Numbered from the stretch's first letter, positions 15,242 through 24,529 are shown. The stretch: 64,000 nt of DNA from Conexibacter stalactiti (GCF_035967765.1 NZ_JAYWIT010000001.1), one strand, 5' to 3'. Translations and numbers: made by a program. The notes: a model not told the origin generated them from the sequence alone.

Positions 15242-15261
15242 TCACCGTGACATCACGGTGA
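15242..15261. promoter_or_regulatory. 20-bp perfect-arm palindrome at the start of the PAS-GGDEF-EAL gene
   Basis: TCACCGTGA-CA-TCACGGTGA has 9-bp perfect arms and ends 4 bp before the ATG at 15266, covering the position of the ribosome-binding site. It can be a dimeric regulator's operator, or in RNA a hairpin occluding translation initiation. Confidence 0.55.
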
Positions 15262-15265
15262 CAAC

Positions 15266-17614
15266 ATGGCGCGTACGCGCCACGTTCATACCGGATTCGA
15301 CCTTCAGAGCGGTGTGTCGCGCACCGATCAAGATGGCATGGAGGCAGTCTCCACGGCTCGTCGGGTCCGGACGCGCGCGCTCGCGTGGATCCCGCGCGGC
15401 CATCAACTGCCTGACGCGGTCTGGCACAGACGCCACGCCGGCCTGCTGATCCTGCTGTGGGCGCACGTCCCGGCGCTGTTCGCCTTCGCGCTGGCGCGCG
15501 GCACCGGGGTCCCGCACGCGCTGCTGGAGATGACGCCGATCGTCCTCTGCGCCGCGCTCGCGCAGGTCGAGCGGCTCGGCCGCCGCGGACGCGCCGCCGC
15601 CGTCACGGTCGGGCTGCTGACCTGCTCGGCGATCCTCGTGCACCTGTGGGACGGCACGATCGAAGCGCACTTCCACTACTTCGTGATGGTCGTCGCGCTC
15701 GCCGCCTACGAGGAGTGGTTCCCCTACCTGCTGGCGTTCGCCTACGTCGTGCTGCAGCACGGTCTGATGGGCGCAATGGATCCGAGCACCGTCTACGAGC
15801 ACGGCGAGGGAGACGAGCGCAGCCCGTGGCTGTGGGCGGGGATCCACGGCGGCTTCGTCGCAGCGCTCGGGATCGCCAGCATGGCGACGTGGAAGGCCAA
15901 CGACTCCGTCCGCATGAACCTGCGCGCGAGCGAACGGCGCTTCCACCGCGCCTTCGACGACGCTCCGCTCGGGATGTCGCTGATCGACCGCGACGGGCGC
16001 ATCATCGAGGCGAACCGCTCGCTGCAGCGCAAGACCGGCTACAGCGCGCAGGAGCTTGCGGAGCTGTTCATCTGGGACCTCTGCACCGACGACGTGCGCG
16101 ACACCCACCGCGACAACTGGCCGCCAGCCGAGGACCAGCGCGACCTCGAGTTCGGCTTCCTGCGCAAGGACGGCACCGTCGGCTGGGGGCTCTGGAGCCT
16201 CTCGCAGATGCTCGACGACGACGGCACGCTGCAGAACTACGTCGTGCAGGTGCTCGACCTCACCAAGCGCAAGCAGGTCGAGCAGGAGCTGGCGCACAAT
16301 GCCAACCACGACCCGCTCACCGACCTGCCCAACCGCACCCAGCTGGCGGCGCGGCTGCAGGAGGCGCTGGAACGCGGCAGTGAGAGCAGACGCGGCGTCG
16401 CCGTGATCTTCGTCGACCTCGACAACTTCAAGGTCATCAACGACTCGCTCGGCCACGAGGCCGGCGACCGCCTGCTGCGCAACGTCTCCGAGCGGCTGCG
16501 GCGGGTGCTGCGGCCGGAGGACCTGCTGGCGCGCTTCGGCGGCGACGAGCTGGCCGTCTGCATCGAGCAGGTCGACGACACCGACCGCGCGCTGAAGGTC
16601 GCCGACCGGATGGCGACCGCGCTGCGCGCGCCGTTCGTGCTCGACGGCGAACAGCGCTTCGTCACCGCCAGCTTCGGGATCGCGATCGCCGGGCCCGACG
16701 ACGACGAGCGCTCGCCGGAGACACTGCTGCGCGACGCCGATGCCGCGATGTACCGCGCGAAGGAGCGCGGCAAGGCGCGCGCGGAGGTCTTCGACACGAC
16801 GATGCGGCGCAGGGCGGTCGAACGGCTGGAGTTGGAGAGCGGCCTGCGCGACGCGCTCACGCGCGGGCAGCTGCGCGTCGTCTATCAGCCAGAGGTGTCG
16901 CTGGAGAGCGGCCGCATCGTCGCGGTCGAGGCGCTGCTGCGCTGGGATCACCCGCAGCACGGCCCGGTCTCGCCGGGGCGCTTCATCCCGATCGCCGAGC
17001 AGAGCGGCCTGATCGTCCCGATCGGCGCCTGGGTGCTGCGCGAGGCCTGCCGCCAGGCGGCCCGCTGGAACGCGCAGAACGGTGGCGACGGGGTCGTCGT
17101 CGCGGTCAACCTGTCACCGCGCCAGCTCGGCGCGACCGACCTGGCGGCGACCGTGCGCGGGGCGCTGGAGGGCGCGAGCCTGCCACCGGACAGGCTCTGC
17201 CTCGAGATCACCGAGAGCGCCGTGATGGCCGATCCCGACGCCGCGATCGAGTCGCTGCACATGCTCAAGCGGCTCGGCGTGAAGCTCGCGATCGACGACT
17301 TCGGCGTCGGCTACTCGTCGCTCAGCCACCTGCGCGAGCTGCTGCCCGTCGACGTGCTGAAGATCGACAGATCGTTCATCGACGGGCTCGTGCTGCGCGG
17401 CGAGGACCGCGCGATCGTGACCGCGATCGTCGAGCTGGCCCGCTCGCTCGGCGTCGACGCCGTCGCCGAGGGCGTCGAGACGCCCGAGCAGGCCGCCGTG
17501 CTGCGGACGATGCGCTGCCACGTCGCGCAGGGCTTCCACTTCGCCAGACCGCAGTCGCCCGGTGACGTCGCGCAGCTGCTCGACGTGCACCAGCTCGGCG
17601 AGCTGCTCGGCTGA
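15266..17614 (+). CDS. membrane PAS-GGDEF-EAL cyclic-di-GMP protein
   Basis: A 782-residue protein. About six hydrophobic helices at residues 45-215 form a membrane sensor, followed by a PAS domain (about 225-345), GGDEF domain (about 350-515) and EAL domain (about 525-775). The cyclase site reads ARFGGDELAV, a GGDEL variant of GGDEF, with an RxxD inhibitory site (RPED) just before it. The EAL site is complete: EALLRWDHP, NLSPRQL, ITESAVM, IDDFGVGYSSLSHL, and VAEGVET. Phosphodiesterase activity is likely; cyclase activity is possible. ATG 15266 gives the longest frame; an internal ATG near 15340 is an alternative. Confidence 0.9.
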   Translation: MARTRHVHTGFDLQSGVSRTDQDGMEAVSTARRVRTRALAWIPRGHQLPDAVWHRRHAGLLILLWAHVPALFAFALARGTGVPHALLEMTPIVLCAALAQVERLGRRGRAAAVTVGLLTCSAILVHLWDGTIEAHFHYFVMVVALAAYEEWFPYLLAFAYVVLQHGLMGAMDPSTVYEHGEGDERSPWLWAGIHGGFVAALGIASMATWKANDSVRMNLRASERRFHRAFDDAPLGMSLIDRDGRIIEANRSLQRKTGYSAQELAELFIWDLCTDDVRDTHRDNWPPAEDQRDLEFGFLRKDGTVGWGLWSLSQMLDDDGTLQNYVVQVLDLTKRKQVEQELAHNANHDPLTDLPNRTQLAARLQEALERGSESRRGVAVIFVDLDNFKVINDSLGHEAGDRLLRNVSERLRRVLRPEDLLARFGGDELAVCIEQVDDTDRALKVADRMATALRAPFVLDGEQRFVTASFGIAIAGPDDDERSPETLLRDADAAMYRAKERGKARAEVFDTTMRRRAVERLELESGLRDALTRGQLRVVYQPEVSLESGRIVAVEALLRWDHPQHGPVSPGRFIPIAEQSGLIVPIGAWVLREACRQAARWNAQNGGDGVVVAVNLSPRQLGATDLAATVRGALEGASLPPDRLCLEITESAVMADPDAAIESLHMLKRLGVKLAIDDFGVGYSSLSHLRELLPVDVLKIDRSFIDGLVLRGEDRAIVTAIVELARSLGVDAVAEGVETPEQAAVLRTMRCHVAQGFHFARPQSPGDVAQLLDVHQLGELLG

Positions 17615-17616
17615 CG

Positions 17617-18534
17617 TTACGCGCCGAGACCCTGCAGCTGGCCGACGAGCGAGGCGCCGGAGACGCCGGCGTTGACGCGCACGCGGTTGAGCGCGAAGCG
17701 GGCGCTGTCGTCGGGCTCGGCGAGGCCGGGGTTGACGGTCGTCGCCGCGAGGTAGCCGGCCTGCTCGACGGCGGCGATCACCGCGTCGTCGTATCTGCCG
17801 GCCGGGTAGCAGAAGAAGTTGACGGGGACGCCGAACGCCTTCTGCAGCCGTCTGCGCGACTCGCCGATCTCGCGCGCCAGCGTGGCGGCGTCGACGGTCG
17901 TCAGGTCGGGGTGGTCGATCGTGTGCGAGTCGATCTCCCAGCCGTCGGCGATCAGCTGCTTGACCTGGCCGTCGGTGAGACCGTAGGTCGGCTCGTGCAG
18001 GTTGCCGACCTTGAGGTTGAGGACGGCCGGCCAGCCCAGTCTTCTCAGCACGGGGCGGGCGTTGGCGAAGTTGGAGTGGTAGCCGTCGTCGATCGAGACG
18101 ACGACCGCTCTCGCCGGCAGCGGGCCGCCTCTGTGCCAGAAGTCCCACACCTCCTGCTGGGTGACGGCGACGTAACCGGCGTCGTGCAGCGCCTGCATCT
18201 GGTCGGCGAACTCGGACGCTCTCACGTAGAGGTCGGGGAAGGGCGCGTCGGCCGGCGGATCGGTCGTGACGTGGTACATCAGGATCGGCACCGGGCGGGC
18301 GGGGCCGGGCTCGCCCATGTCGCGCGCGGCGGTCGGGTCGACGGCGGCTCTTCTCGCCGCTCTTCTTGCGGCTCTCGTGGTCGTCGCTGTCGTCTCGCCG
18401 GCGCGGGCCGTCTGCGGGCCGTCCTCGCCGCTGAGCACGCGCGCGACGACGACCACGACCAGCAGCAGCGCGGCGACGAGCACCAGCAGCGCGACGATGC
18501 GCCGGCGCAGGATGTGCGGCGGGACCCCTGACAT
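17617..18534 (-). CDS. membrane-anchored polysaccharide deacetylase (NodB domain)
   Basis: A 305-residue protein with a short cytosolic N-terminus, one hydrophobic anchor (about 12-34), an Ala/Arg/Thr linker, and a carbohydrate esterase family 4 domain (about 80-300). The metal-site motifs are VVVSIDDGYHSNF and DSHTIDHPDL (Asp plus the His-x-x-x-His pair). It should remove N-acetyl groups from cell-wall or capsule polysaccharide outside the membrane. Its stop is 3 nt from the stop of the convergent cyclic-di-GMP gene. Its ATG shares bases with a possible plus-strand ATG of the PCMT gene. Confidence 0.88.
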   Translation of the reverse strand: MSGVPPHILRRRIVALLVLVAALLLVVVVVARVLSGEDGPQTARAGETTATTTRAARRAARRAAVDPTAARDMGEPGPARPVPILMYHVTTDPPADAPFPDLYVRASEFADQMQALHDAGYVAVTQQEVWDFWHRGGPLPARAVVVSIDDGYHSNFANARPVLRRLGWPAVLNLKVGNLHEPTYGLTDGQVKQLIADGWEIDSHTIDHPDLTTVDAATLAREIGESRRRLQKAFGVPVNFFCYPAGRYDDAVIAAVEQAGYLAATTVNPGLAEPDDSARFALNRVRVNAGVSGASLVGQLQGLGA

Positions 18535-18580
18535 GCGAGACCCAGCATGGTGGCAGAGACGGACGGGAAGACCCCGTCAC

Positions 18581-19207
18581 ATGGATCCGGCGGCCCGGCT
18601 CGTGCGCTCGCTGCGCTCGCTGATCGACGACGAGCGGGTGCTCGACGCGATCGCCGCGGTGCCACGCGAGCTGTTCGTGCCGCCGCACCTGCTCGACCGC
18701 GCCTACGACGACGCGGCGCTGCCGATCGGGCGCGGGCAGACGATCTCGCAGCCGCTGATCGTCGCGCGGATGCTGGAGCTGCTGGAGCTGGGGCCCGACG
18801 ACCGCGTGCTCGACGTCGGCACCGGCTCCGGCTGGCACGCCGCGTTGCTGGCGCAGCTCGCCGCGCACGTGTGGACGATCGAGCGCCATCCCGACCTCAG
18901 CGGCTGGGCGCAGCGCAACCTGGCGGCGGCCGGGATCGGCGGCGACGCCGTCACGGTGATTGCCGGCGACGGCTCGCGCGGGCTGCCGGAGGCGGCGCCG
19001 TTCGACGCGATCAACGTCGCCGCGGCGGCGTGGGACCTGCCGACGGCGCTGGAGCAGCAGCTCGCGCCGGGCGGGCGGCTGGTGGCGCCCGTCGGCGGCG
19101 ACGGTCAGCAGCTCGTGCTGGTGCAGCGCTCGGCCGACGGCGCGGCGCTGCGGCGGACGGGACTGGAGGCGGTCCGCTTCGTGCCGCTGGTGGAGGGCGA
19201 GCCCTAA
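18581..19207 (+). CDS. pcm: protein-L-isoaspartate O-methyltransferase
   Basis: A 208-residue class I SAM-dependent methyltransferase, the usual length. Motif I is VLDVGTGSGWHAALL (about residue 80), preceded by the PCMT-specific PRELFVPPHL and QTISQPLIVARML. It methylates isoaspartyl residues so that damaged proteins can be repaired. ATG 18581 fits the family's N-terminus; an upstream in-frame ATG (18533) would overlap the divergent deacetylase start. The stop overlaps that of the convergent lacI-type gene by 4 bp. Confidence 0.85.
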   Translation: MDPAARLVRSLRSLIDDERVLDAIAAVPRELFVPPHLLDRAYDDAALPIGRGQTISQPLIVARMLELLELGPDDRVLDVGTGSGWHAALLAQLAAHVWTIERHPDLSGWAQRNLAAAGIGGDAVTVIAGDGSRGLPEAAPFDAINVAAAAWDLPTALEQQLAPGGRLVAPVGGDGQQLVLVQRSADGAALRRTGLEAVRFVPLVEGEP

Positions 19208-20220
19208 GGGGCGGGCGGCGGTGCGGTCGTCTCGCGCTTGACGAGGTGCGGCGGGAAGATCTCGCGTATCGGCGCCGCCTCGACGGGCGGCACGGCACCG
19301 GCGCCCTGCAACCGCTCCAGCAGCACGCGCACGGCGCGCTTGGCCATCTGCGTCATCGGCTGGCGGACGGTGGTCAGCGCGAACGCCTCCCAGCCGGCCA
19401 TCTCGACGTCGTCGTAGCCGATCACCGAGAGCTGCTCGGGCACCGCGACGCCGAGCCGCTTGGCGGCGTCGAGCGCGCCGAAGGCGACGACGTCGCTGGC
19501 GCAGACGACCGCGGTCGGCGGCCGCTCGCCGCCCAGCAGCTCGCTGCAGTGCTGATGGCCGCTGTGGTGGGAGAACGGGCCCTCGCGGCGCAGCGACTCG
19601 TCGAAGGCGACGCCGCGCCGCGCCAGCGCGGCGCGCAGCCCCTGCTCGCGGTCGCGCGCGGTCGAGGTGTTGGCCGGGCCGGCGATCAGGCCGATGCGGC
19701 GGTGGCCGAGGTCGAGCAGATGCTCGACGGCGAGTGCCCCGCCGGCGACGTTGTCCGACAGCACGCGGTCGACGGCGACGCCGTCGACGTAGCGGTTCAG
19801 CAGCACGAGCGGGATGCCGGTGCGCGGCAGCTGCTCGACGAAGGTCGCGTCGAGCGTCGCGGCGACGACGATCAGGCCGTCGACCGAGCGCCCGCGCAGC
19901 TGTCTGGCGAGGTCGGCGCCGAGCGGCTCGTTCAGCAGCACGGTCGCGTAGCCCTCGTGCAGCAGCTCGGCGTGCAGCACCTCGACGATCTCGGGATAGA
20001 AGGGGTTGGTGATGTCGGAGACGACGACGCCGACTCTGTCGGTGCGGCCGGTCGTGAGGCTGCGCGCGGCGGCGTCCGGGATGTAGCGCAGCCGCTCGGC
20101 CGCCGCCTGCACGCGCGAGAGCGTCTCCGGCGCGACGCGCGGATCACCGCGCAGCGCGCGTGAGACGGTCGATTGCGAGAGGCCGATCTCGCGGGCGATG
20201 TCGCGGCTCGTGACGGGCAT
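19204..20220 (-). CDS. LacI-family transcriptional regulator
   Basis: A 338-residue protein with an N-terminal LacI helix-turn-helix (about 3-50: TSRDIAREIGLSQSTVSRALRG plus hinge VAPETLSRVQAAAERLRY) and a periplasmic-binding-protein-like effector domain (about 60-325), where the family marks NPFYPEIVEVL, DVVAFGALDAAKRLGV and GYDDVEMA are seen. It likely controls itself and the divergent HisD-family dehydrogenase in response to a sugar or related small molecule. A CG-centred palindrome lies 4 bp upstream of its ATG. Confidence 0.92.
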   Translation of the reverse strand: MPVTSRDIAREIGLSQSTVSRALRGDPRVAPETLSRVQAAAERLRYIPDAAARSLTTGRTDRVGVVVSDITNPFYPEIVEVLHAELLHEGYATVLLNEPLGADLARQLRGRSVDGLIVVAATLDATFVEQLPRTGIPLVLLNRYVDGVAVDRVLSDNVAGGALAVEHLLDLGHRRIGLIAGPANTSTARDREQGLRAALARRGVAFDESLRREGPFSHHSGHQHCSELLGGERPPTAVVCASDVVAFGALDAAKRLGVAVPEQLSVIGYDDVEMAGWEAFALTTVRQPMTQMAKRAVRVLLERLQGAGAVPPVEAAPIREIFPPHLVKRETTAPPPAP

Positions 20221-20223
20221 GAC

Positions 20224-20233
20224 TCAGCGCTGA
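20224..20233. promoter_or_regulatory. LacI-type operator candidate TCAGCGCTGA
   Basis: A perfect 10-bp palindrome with the central CG and AGCGCT core seen in many LacI-family operators. It lies between the divergent lacI-type gene (start 20220) and the HisD-family gene (start 20330). Confidence 0.45.
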
Positions 20234-20329
20234 AGCATATGGGAGATCGTCACCTCGGCGATCACCGCACTTGCTTTGCCACCGCATGACTCGTATCGTG
20301 ACTCCGAAGCCACGAGAGGAGCAAGGACA

Positions 20330-21622
20330 GTGCCCGTCGATCTGAAACGCCCCGCCGCACCCGCCACGACGGGCGGCAGCGACCCGGCCGTCGCCGCGAC
20401 GGTCGCCGCGATCGTCGCCGACGTGCGCGAGCGCGGCGACGCCGCCGTGCGCGACTACTCGGCCAGATTCGACCGCTGGGAGCCGACCGACTTCCGCCTC
20501 GACGAGCAGCAGATCACCGCCTGCATGGAGCAGGTCGACGAGCAGGCGCTGGAGGACCTGCGCTGGTGCCAGCAGCAGGTGCGCACCTTCGCGCGCGCCC
20601 AGCGCGAGTCGCTGCTCGACATCGAGGTCGAGACGCTGCCCGGCGTCAGACTCGGCCACCGCAACGTGCCGGTCGGGCGCGTCGGCGCCTACATCCCCGG
20701 CGGTCGCTACCCGATGATCGCCTCCGCGGCGATGTCGATCGTGACCGCGAAGGCGGCCGGCGTCGAGCACGTGATCGCCTGCACACCGCCGCTCGACGGC
20801 GCGCCGCCGGCGCTCACCGTCGCCGCGATGCAGCTCGCCGGCGCCGACGAGATCCGCATCCTCGGCGGCGTCCAGGCGATCGCCGCGATGGCCGTCGGGA
20901 CCGAGACGATCGCTCGCGTCGACGTGCTCGCGGGTCCCGGCAACGCCTACGTCGCCGAGGCCAAGCGGCAGCTGTTCGGCGAGGTCGGGATCGACCTCTT
21001 CGCCGGCCCGACGGAGATCCTCGTGATCGCCGACGGCAGCGCCGACCCGGAGATCGTCGCCGCCGACCTGCTGGGCCAGGCCGAGCACGGCCCGACCTCG
21101 CCGGCCGTGCTGATCTCGACCAGCGAGCGCGTCGCGCGCGAGACGCTCGAAGAGGTCGAGCGCCAGCTCGCGACGCTCCCGACCGCCGACGTCGCCGGCC
21201 CCGCCTGGCGCGACCACGGCGCCGTCCACGTCGTCGCGACGCCGGAGGAGGCCGCCGCGCTCGCCGACGACTACGCCTACGAGCACGTCGAGATCCTCAC
21301 CGCCGAGCCGCGCTGGTTCCTCGACCGTCTGCGCAACTACGGCGCGCTCTTCCTCGGCGAGGGCACGACCGTCGCGTACGGCGACAAGGCGATCGGCACC
21401 AACCACGTGCTGCCGACCGCAGGCGCCGCCCGCTACACCGGCGGCCTCTGGGTCGGCAAGTACCTCAAGACCGTGACCTACCAGGAGTGCGACCCGGCGG
21501 CGAGCGCGCGGATCGGGGAGATCTGCGCGCGCCAATGCCGGCTGGAGCACTTCGAGGGCCACGCACGCAGCTGTGACGTGCGCGTGCGCAAGTACGCCGA
21601 CGCGCTGACCGGCGCGCGGTGA
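20330..21622 (+). CDS. HisD-family NAD-dependent dehydrogenase, probably not histidine biosynthesis (HpsN-like)
   Basis: A 430-residue protein of the histidinol dehydrogenase family. The NAD and zinc-site regions are present: GPGNAYVAEAKRQLFGEVGIDL, LLGQAEHGPTSPA (zinc Gln/His) and a C-terminal HFEGHARSCDVR. The segment IGTNHVLPTAGAARYTGGLW followed by VGKYLKT resembles the sulfopropanediol 3-dehydrogenase (HpsN) branch more than true HisD. No his genes surround it; it is divergent from a LacI regulator and next to secreted carbohydrate-active proteins. A catabolic alcohol dehydrogenase role is therefore likelier. GTG 20330 follows GAGGAG. Confidence 0.75.
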   Translation: MPVDLKRPAAPATTGGSDPAVAATVAAIVADVRERGDAAVRDYSARFDRWEPTDFRLDEQQITACMEQVDEQALEDLRWCQQQVRTFARAQRESLLDIEVETLPGVRLGHRNVPVGRVGAYIPGGRYPMIASAAMSIVTAKAAGVEHVIACTPPLDGAPPALTVAAMQLAGADEIRILGGVQAIAAMAVGTETIARVDVLAGPGNAYVAEAKRQLFGEVGIDLFAGPTEILVIADGSADPEIVAADLLGQAEHGPTSPAVLISTSERVARETLEEVERQLATLPTADVAGPAWRDHGAVHVVATPEEAAALADDYAYEHVEILTAEPRWFLDRLRNYGALFLGEGTTVAYGDKAIGTNHVLPTAGAARYTGGLWVGKYLKTVTYQECDPAASARIGEICARQCRLEHFEGHARSCDVRVRKYADALTGAR

Positions 21623-21677
21623 TCAAACGCGCCGCGGCGGGGTCGCCGCCGCGGCGCTGAGCAAGGAGAGAAGGTCT

Positions 21678-24476
21678 ATGTCCATCCCCTCCGCGGGACG
21701 GCGCGCGCTGCTGTGCGCGTCCGTCACCGCTGCTGTCGCCTGCGGCGCAAGCGTCCCCGCCGCCGCGGCGACAGCTGGCGAGCCGTCCGCCGACGTGACG
21801 GCCGCCCCCTACAACGCCGTCGGCGACGGCGTCACCAACGACCGCCTCGCGATCCAGCAGGCGATCGACGACATCGGCGCGGCCGGTGGCGGCGAGGTCG
21901 TGATCCCGGCCGGCAGAGAGTTCCTGACGGGCAGCGTGATGCTCAGATCGGGCGTCACGCTGCGGCTCGACGGCACGCTCAGACAGAGCCAGGACGTCGC
22001 CGACTACGGCAAGGCCCCGATCCCGGGTCTCGACATGCCGACCGACATCCCGTGGCATCGCGCCTACTTCCACAACGATCCGCTCGTCGGCGCCGTCGGC
22101 GTCCACGACGTCGCGCTCGTCGGCAGAGGCCTGCTGCAGATGACGGTGCTGCCCGACCAGGCGAGACGGATCGACGTGATCCCGGTCGGCTTCTACGAGG
22201 CGAGACGGTTCGCCGTGCGCGGCATCACGATCCGCGAGGCGCGCACGACGATCATCACGATGCTGCACAGCAGCAATGGCGTCGTCGCCAACGTCGACGT
22301 CAGAACGTCGCCCGACCTCGGCGCCGACGGCATCGTCGTCAGCGGCTCGCAGCACGTGAAGGTGCTGCACAACAAGGTCCGCACCAGCGACGACGGAATC
22401 GTGCTCGAGACCAAGCACCTCGACCCGCGCGACATCGGCTCGTGGTGGAGCTCGGCGACGTCGACGCCGCTGCACGACGTCGAGATCGCCTTCAACGACA
22501 TCGAGAACTTCGGCACCCGCAACGCAATCGCCTTCCTGCCGTGGGCCAGCACGCCGACCGACAAGCGCGACGCCGAGATCTCCGACCTCTGGATCCACGA
22601 CAACAGACTGGTCTCGCTCAACGACACCTGGGTCAACTGCGACTGCGACAACCCGTTCAACCCGGAGAGAAGACCGTTCATCCAGCCGATCCGGCGCGGC
22701 GAGCAGGCGCCGATGACGCGCGTCGTGATGGAGAGAAACACGGTCAGCGGTCAGATGTGGCCGTTCTACTCGTGGGTGCCGCCGTACTTCACCGACTCGC
22801 GCCTCCAGATCGACTTCGCGAACGTGCACGCGCTGATGAACGGCGACTTCGAGCAGACGGCCGCCGTCTGGTGGAGCCCCGAGGGCAACGCCGGCGCGAC
22901 CGACAGAGCGGCCGACGTGCCGGAGGCGGCCGAGGCCGCGTTCGCGCAGCGCAGCGGCAGCTTCGCCGGTTTCCTCGAGGCGCGCCGCGGCGAGCAGGCC
23001 GGCCTCTACCAGGGGATCGCGTTCAAGAACGCGGCCGACCTGCAGATGAACCGCTTCGGGCTCGGCACCAGAGCGGTCTACACGTTCGAGGCCGACGTCG
23101 TCACCAGCGGCCACGCCTTCGCGCTCGTCGCGCGCGACACCTGCACGAACAGAACGCTCGCCCGCCGGCTGGTCGCGCCGCGCACGCTCCGTCGCGAGCG
23201 GCTGCTGATCCCCGTCGAGGCGAGCTGCGGGCTCGTGCGCGTCGGGATCGAGCGGACCGACGCCAACGGCGCGTGGGCGCTGATCGACAACGCCGCGCTG
23301 GAGATGCCGGTGATCGACTCGGAGGATCCGCGCTGGGTCCTGAGAGGGACGTGGGCGCGTGACTGGTCCGGCTGGGACGCCGGCGGCACCGACCACCAGA
23401 ACGGCGAGGCGGGCGCGTGGATCTCGATCGCGTTCAATGGCAGAGGCGCGAAGCTGTACGCGGCCGAGAAGCCGTTCGGCGGCATCGGCGAACTGGAGCT
23501 CGACGGTGTCGCGAGAGGCGACGCCGACTTCTACGGCCCGCAGATCGGCGGCCTGCTGAAGTTCGACAGCGGCACGCTGAGCGCCGGCAGACACACGCTG
23601 AGACTGACGACGTCCGGGCGCAGAAACCCGGCGTCGAGCGGCATCCACACGACGTTCGACGCGCTCGTGCTGCCGGAGTGGGCCAGCCCGGCCGCGCCGG
23701 ACGCGCACCTGGAGGAGCTGCGTCCGGACCTCGGCACGGTCGTCGTGCCGGGCAGAGCGCTGGTCGGCCATCCGGTCTACGTCGAGGCGCCCGCGTGGGC
23801 GCCGCTCGGCGGCGGCGTGACGGTCGAGTGGAGAACCGGCGACGGCACCTCGCTCAGAGGCTCGCGCGTCGCGCACGTCTACGACGCGGCCGGCACCTAC
23901 ACGGTGACGATCACGGCGAGAGACACGCACGGCGAGACGACGACGGCGACGCGCACGATCGTCGTCGCCGACGGACCGGCGGGCGCGATCGGACCGGCCG
24001 GACCGGCCGGTGGGTCCGGCAGTGACGGGGCGGCAGGGGCGCCGGGCGCCGACGGCGCCGCGGGTGCCACCGGCCCGGCAGGCCCGGCGGGCGGCGCCGG
24101 CGCGAAGGGCGAAGCCGGCGCTGCCGGCCAGCCTGGCGCGAAGGGTGACGCGGGCGCCAAGGGCGAGACCGGAGCGAAGGGCGAGACCGGAGCGAGGGGC
24201 GAGACGCCGACCGTCGCGGTCCGCTGCACGCTCGTCAAGCGCCGCACCGCGGTCCGCTGCGCGGTCACGACGACGAGAGCGCGGGCACGCACCGCCGCGC
24301 GCATCAGCGGCACGTTCCGCGCCGCCGGCGTGACGGCGCGAGCGACCGGCCGCGGCAGCGCGACCGTCACGCTGCGTCCCAAGCAGCGGCTGCGCGGCAA
24401 CGCTCGCGTCGTCGTGCAGCTGCGGGTGAACGGCGTCGCGCACCGGCTCGTCGTGCCGGCGCGCGCCGTCCGGTAG
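21678..24476 (+). CDS. secreted right-handed beta-helix (GH28/pectate-lyase-like) protein with PKD domain and collagen-like repeat
   Basis: A 932-residue exported protein with a signal peptide to about residue 31. A Pectate_lyase_3-type start (YNAVGDGVTNDRLAIQQAID, 44-63) opens a parallel beta-helix with ADGIVVSGSQHVKV and TSDDGI (about 217-240), resembling GH28 active-site aspartates; the GHG and RxK motifs of polygalacturonase are not evident. A jelly-roll-like region follows, then a PKD domain (about 700-765), 26 unbroken Gly-X-Y triplets (766-843), and a basic Arg-rich C-terminus. It should bind or cleave an acidic plant polysaccharide outside the cell. AGA arginine codons are unusually frequent. 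Paralogue convergent at 24573. Confidence 0.8.
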   Translation: MSIPSAGRRALLCASVTAAVACGASVPAAAATAGEPSADVTAAPYNAVGDGVTNDRLAIQQAIDDIGAAGGGEVVIPAGREFLTGSVMLRSGVTLRLDGTLRQSQDVADYGKAPIPGLDMPTDIPWHRAYFHNDPLVGAVGVHDVALVGRGLLQMTVLPDQARRIDVIPVGFYEARRFAVRGITIREARTTIITMLHSSNGVVANVDVRTSPDLGADGIVVSGSQHVKVLHNKVRTSDDGIVLETKHLDPRDIGSWWSSATSTPLHDVEIAFNDIENFGTRNAIAFLPWASTPTDKRDAEISDLWIHDNRLVSLNDTWVNCDCDNPFNPERRPFIQPIRRGEQAPMTRVVMERNTVSGQMWPFYSWVPPYFTDSRLQIDFANVHALMNGDFEQTAAVWWSPEGNAGATDRAADVPEAAEAAFAQRSGSFAGFLEARRGEQAGLYQGIAFKNAADLQMNRFGLGTRAVYTFEADVVTSGHAFALVARDTCTNRTLARRLVAPRTLRRERLLIPVEASCGLVRVGIERTDANGAWALIDNAALEMPVIDSEDPRWVLRGTWARDWSGWDAGGTDHQNGEAGAWISIAFNGRGAKLYAAEKPFGGIGELELDGVARGDADFYGPQIGGLLKFDSGTLSAGRHTLRLTTSGRRNPASSGIHTTFDALVLPEWASPAAPDAHLEELRPDLGTVVVPGRALVGHPVYVEAPAWAPLGGGVTVEWRTGDGTSLRGSRVAHVYDAAGTYTVTITARDTHGETTTATRTIVVADGPAGAIGPAGPAGGSGSDGAAGAPGADGAAGATGPAGPAGGAGAKGEAGAAGQPGAKGDAGAKGETGAKGETGARGETPTVAVRCTLVKRRTAVRCAVTTTRARARTAARISGTFRAAGVTARATGRGSATVTLRPKQRLRGNARVVVQLRVNGVAHRLVVPARAVR
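23973..24206 (+). repeat. collagen-like Gly-X-Y repeat (26 triplets) inside the beta-helix protein
   Basis: 26 consecutive G-X-Y triplets without interruption, early ones Pro/Ala-rich (GPA, GAP), late ones charged (GAK, GET, GDA). Such tails trimerise or form stalks on bacterial surface proteins. The DNA is correspondingly repetitive. Confidence 0.85.
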
Positions 24477-24486
24477 CGCAAGACGT

Positions 24487-24519
24487 GGCGGCCGGGCCCT
24501 TGGGGAGGGCCGGCCGCCG
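24487..24519. terminator. stem-loop 3' of the plus-strand beta-helix gene
   Basis: A GGCGGCCGGGCCC arm pairs with GGGCCGGCCGCC with one bulge, 10 nt after the stop at 24476. Confidence 0.5.
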
Positions 24520-24529
24520 CGAGCGAGCG

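Noticed and set aside
18533..18580. PCMT start at ATG 18533
   Set aside because: It would share bases with the divergent deacetylase start, and the family N-terminus aligns with ATG 18581.
20330..21622. Start of a histidine biosynthesis operon
   Set aside because: No other his gene is nearby and the neighbours are a LacI regulator and secreted carbohydrate-active proteins.
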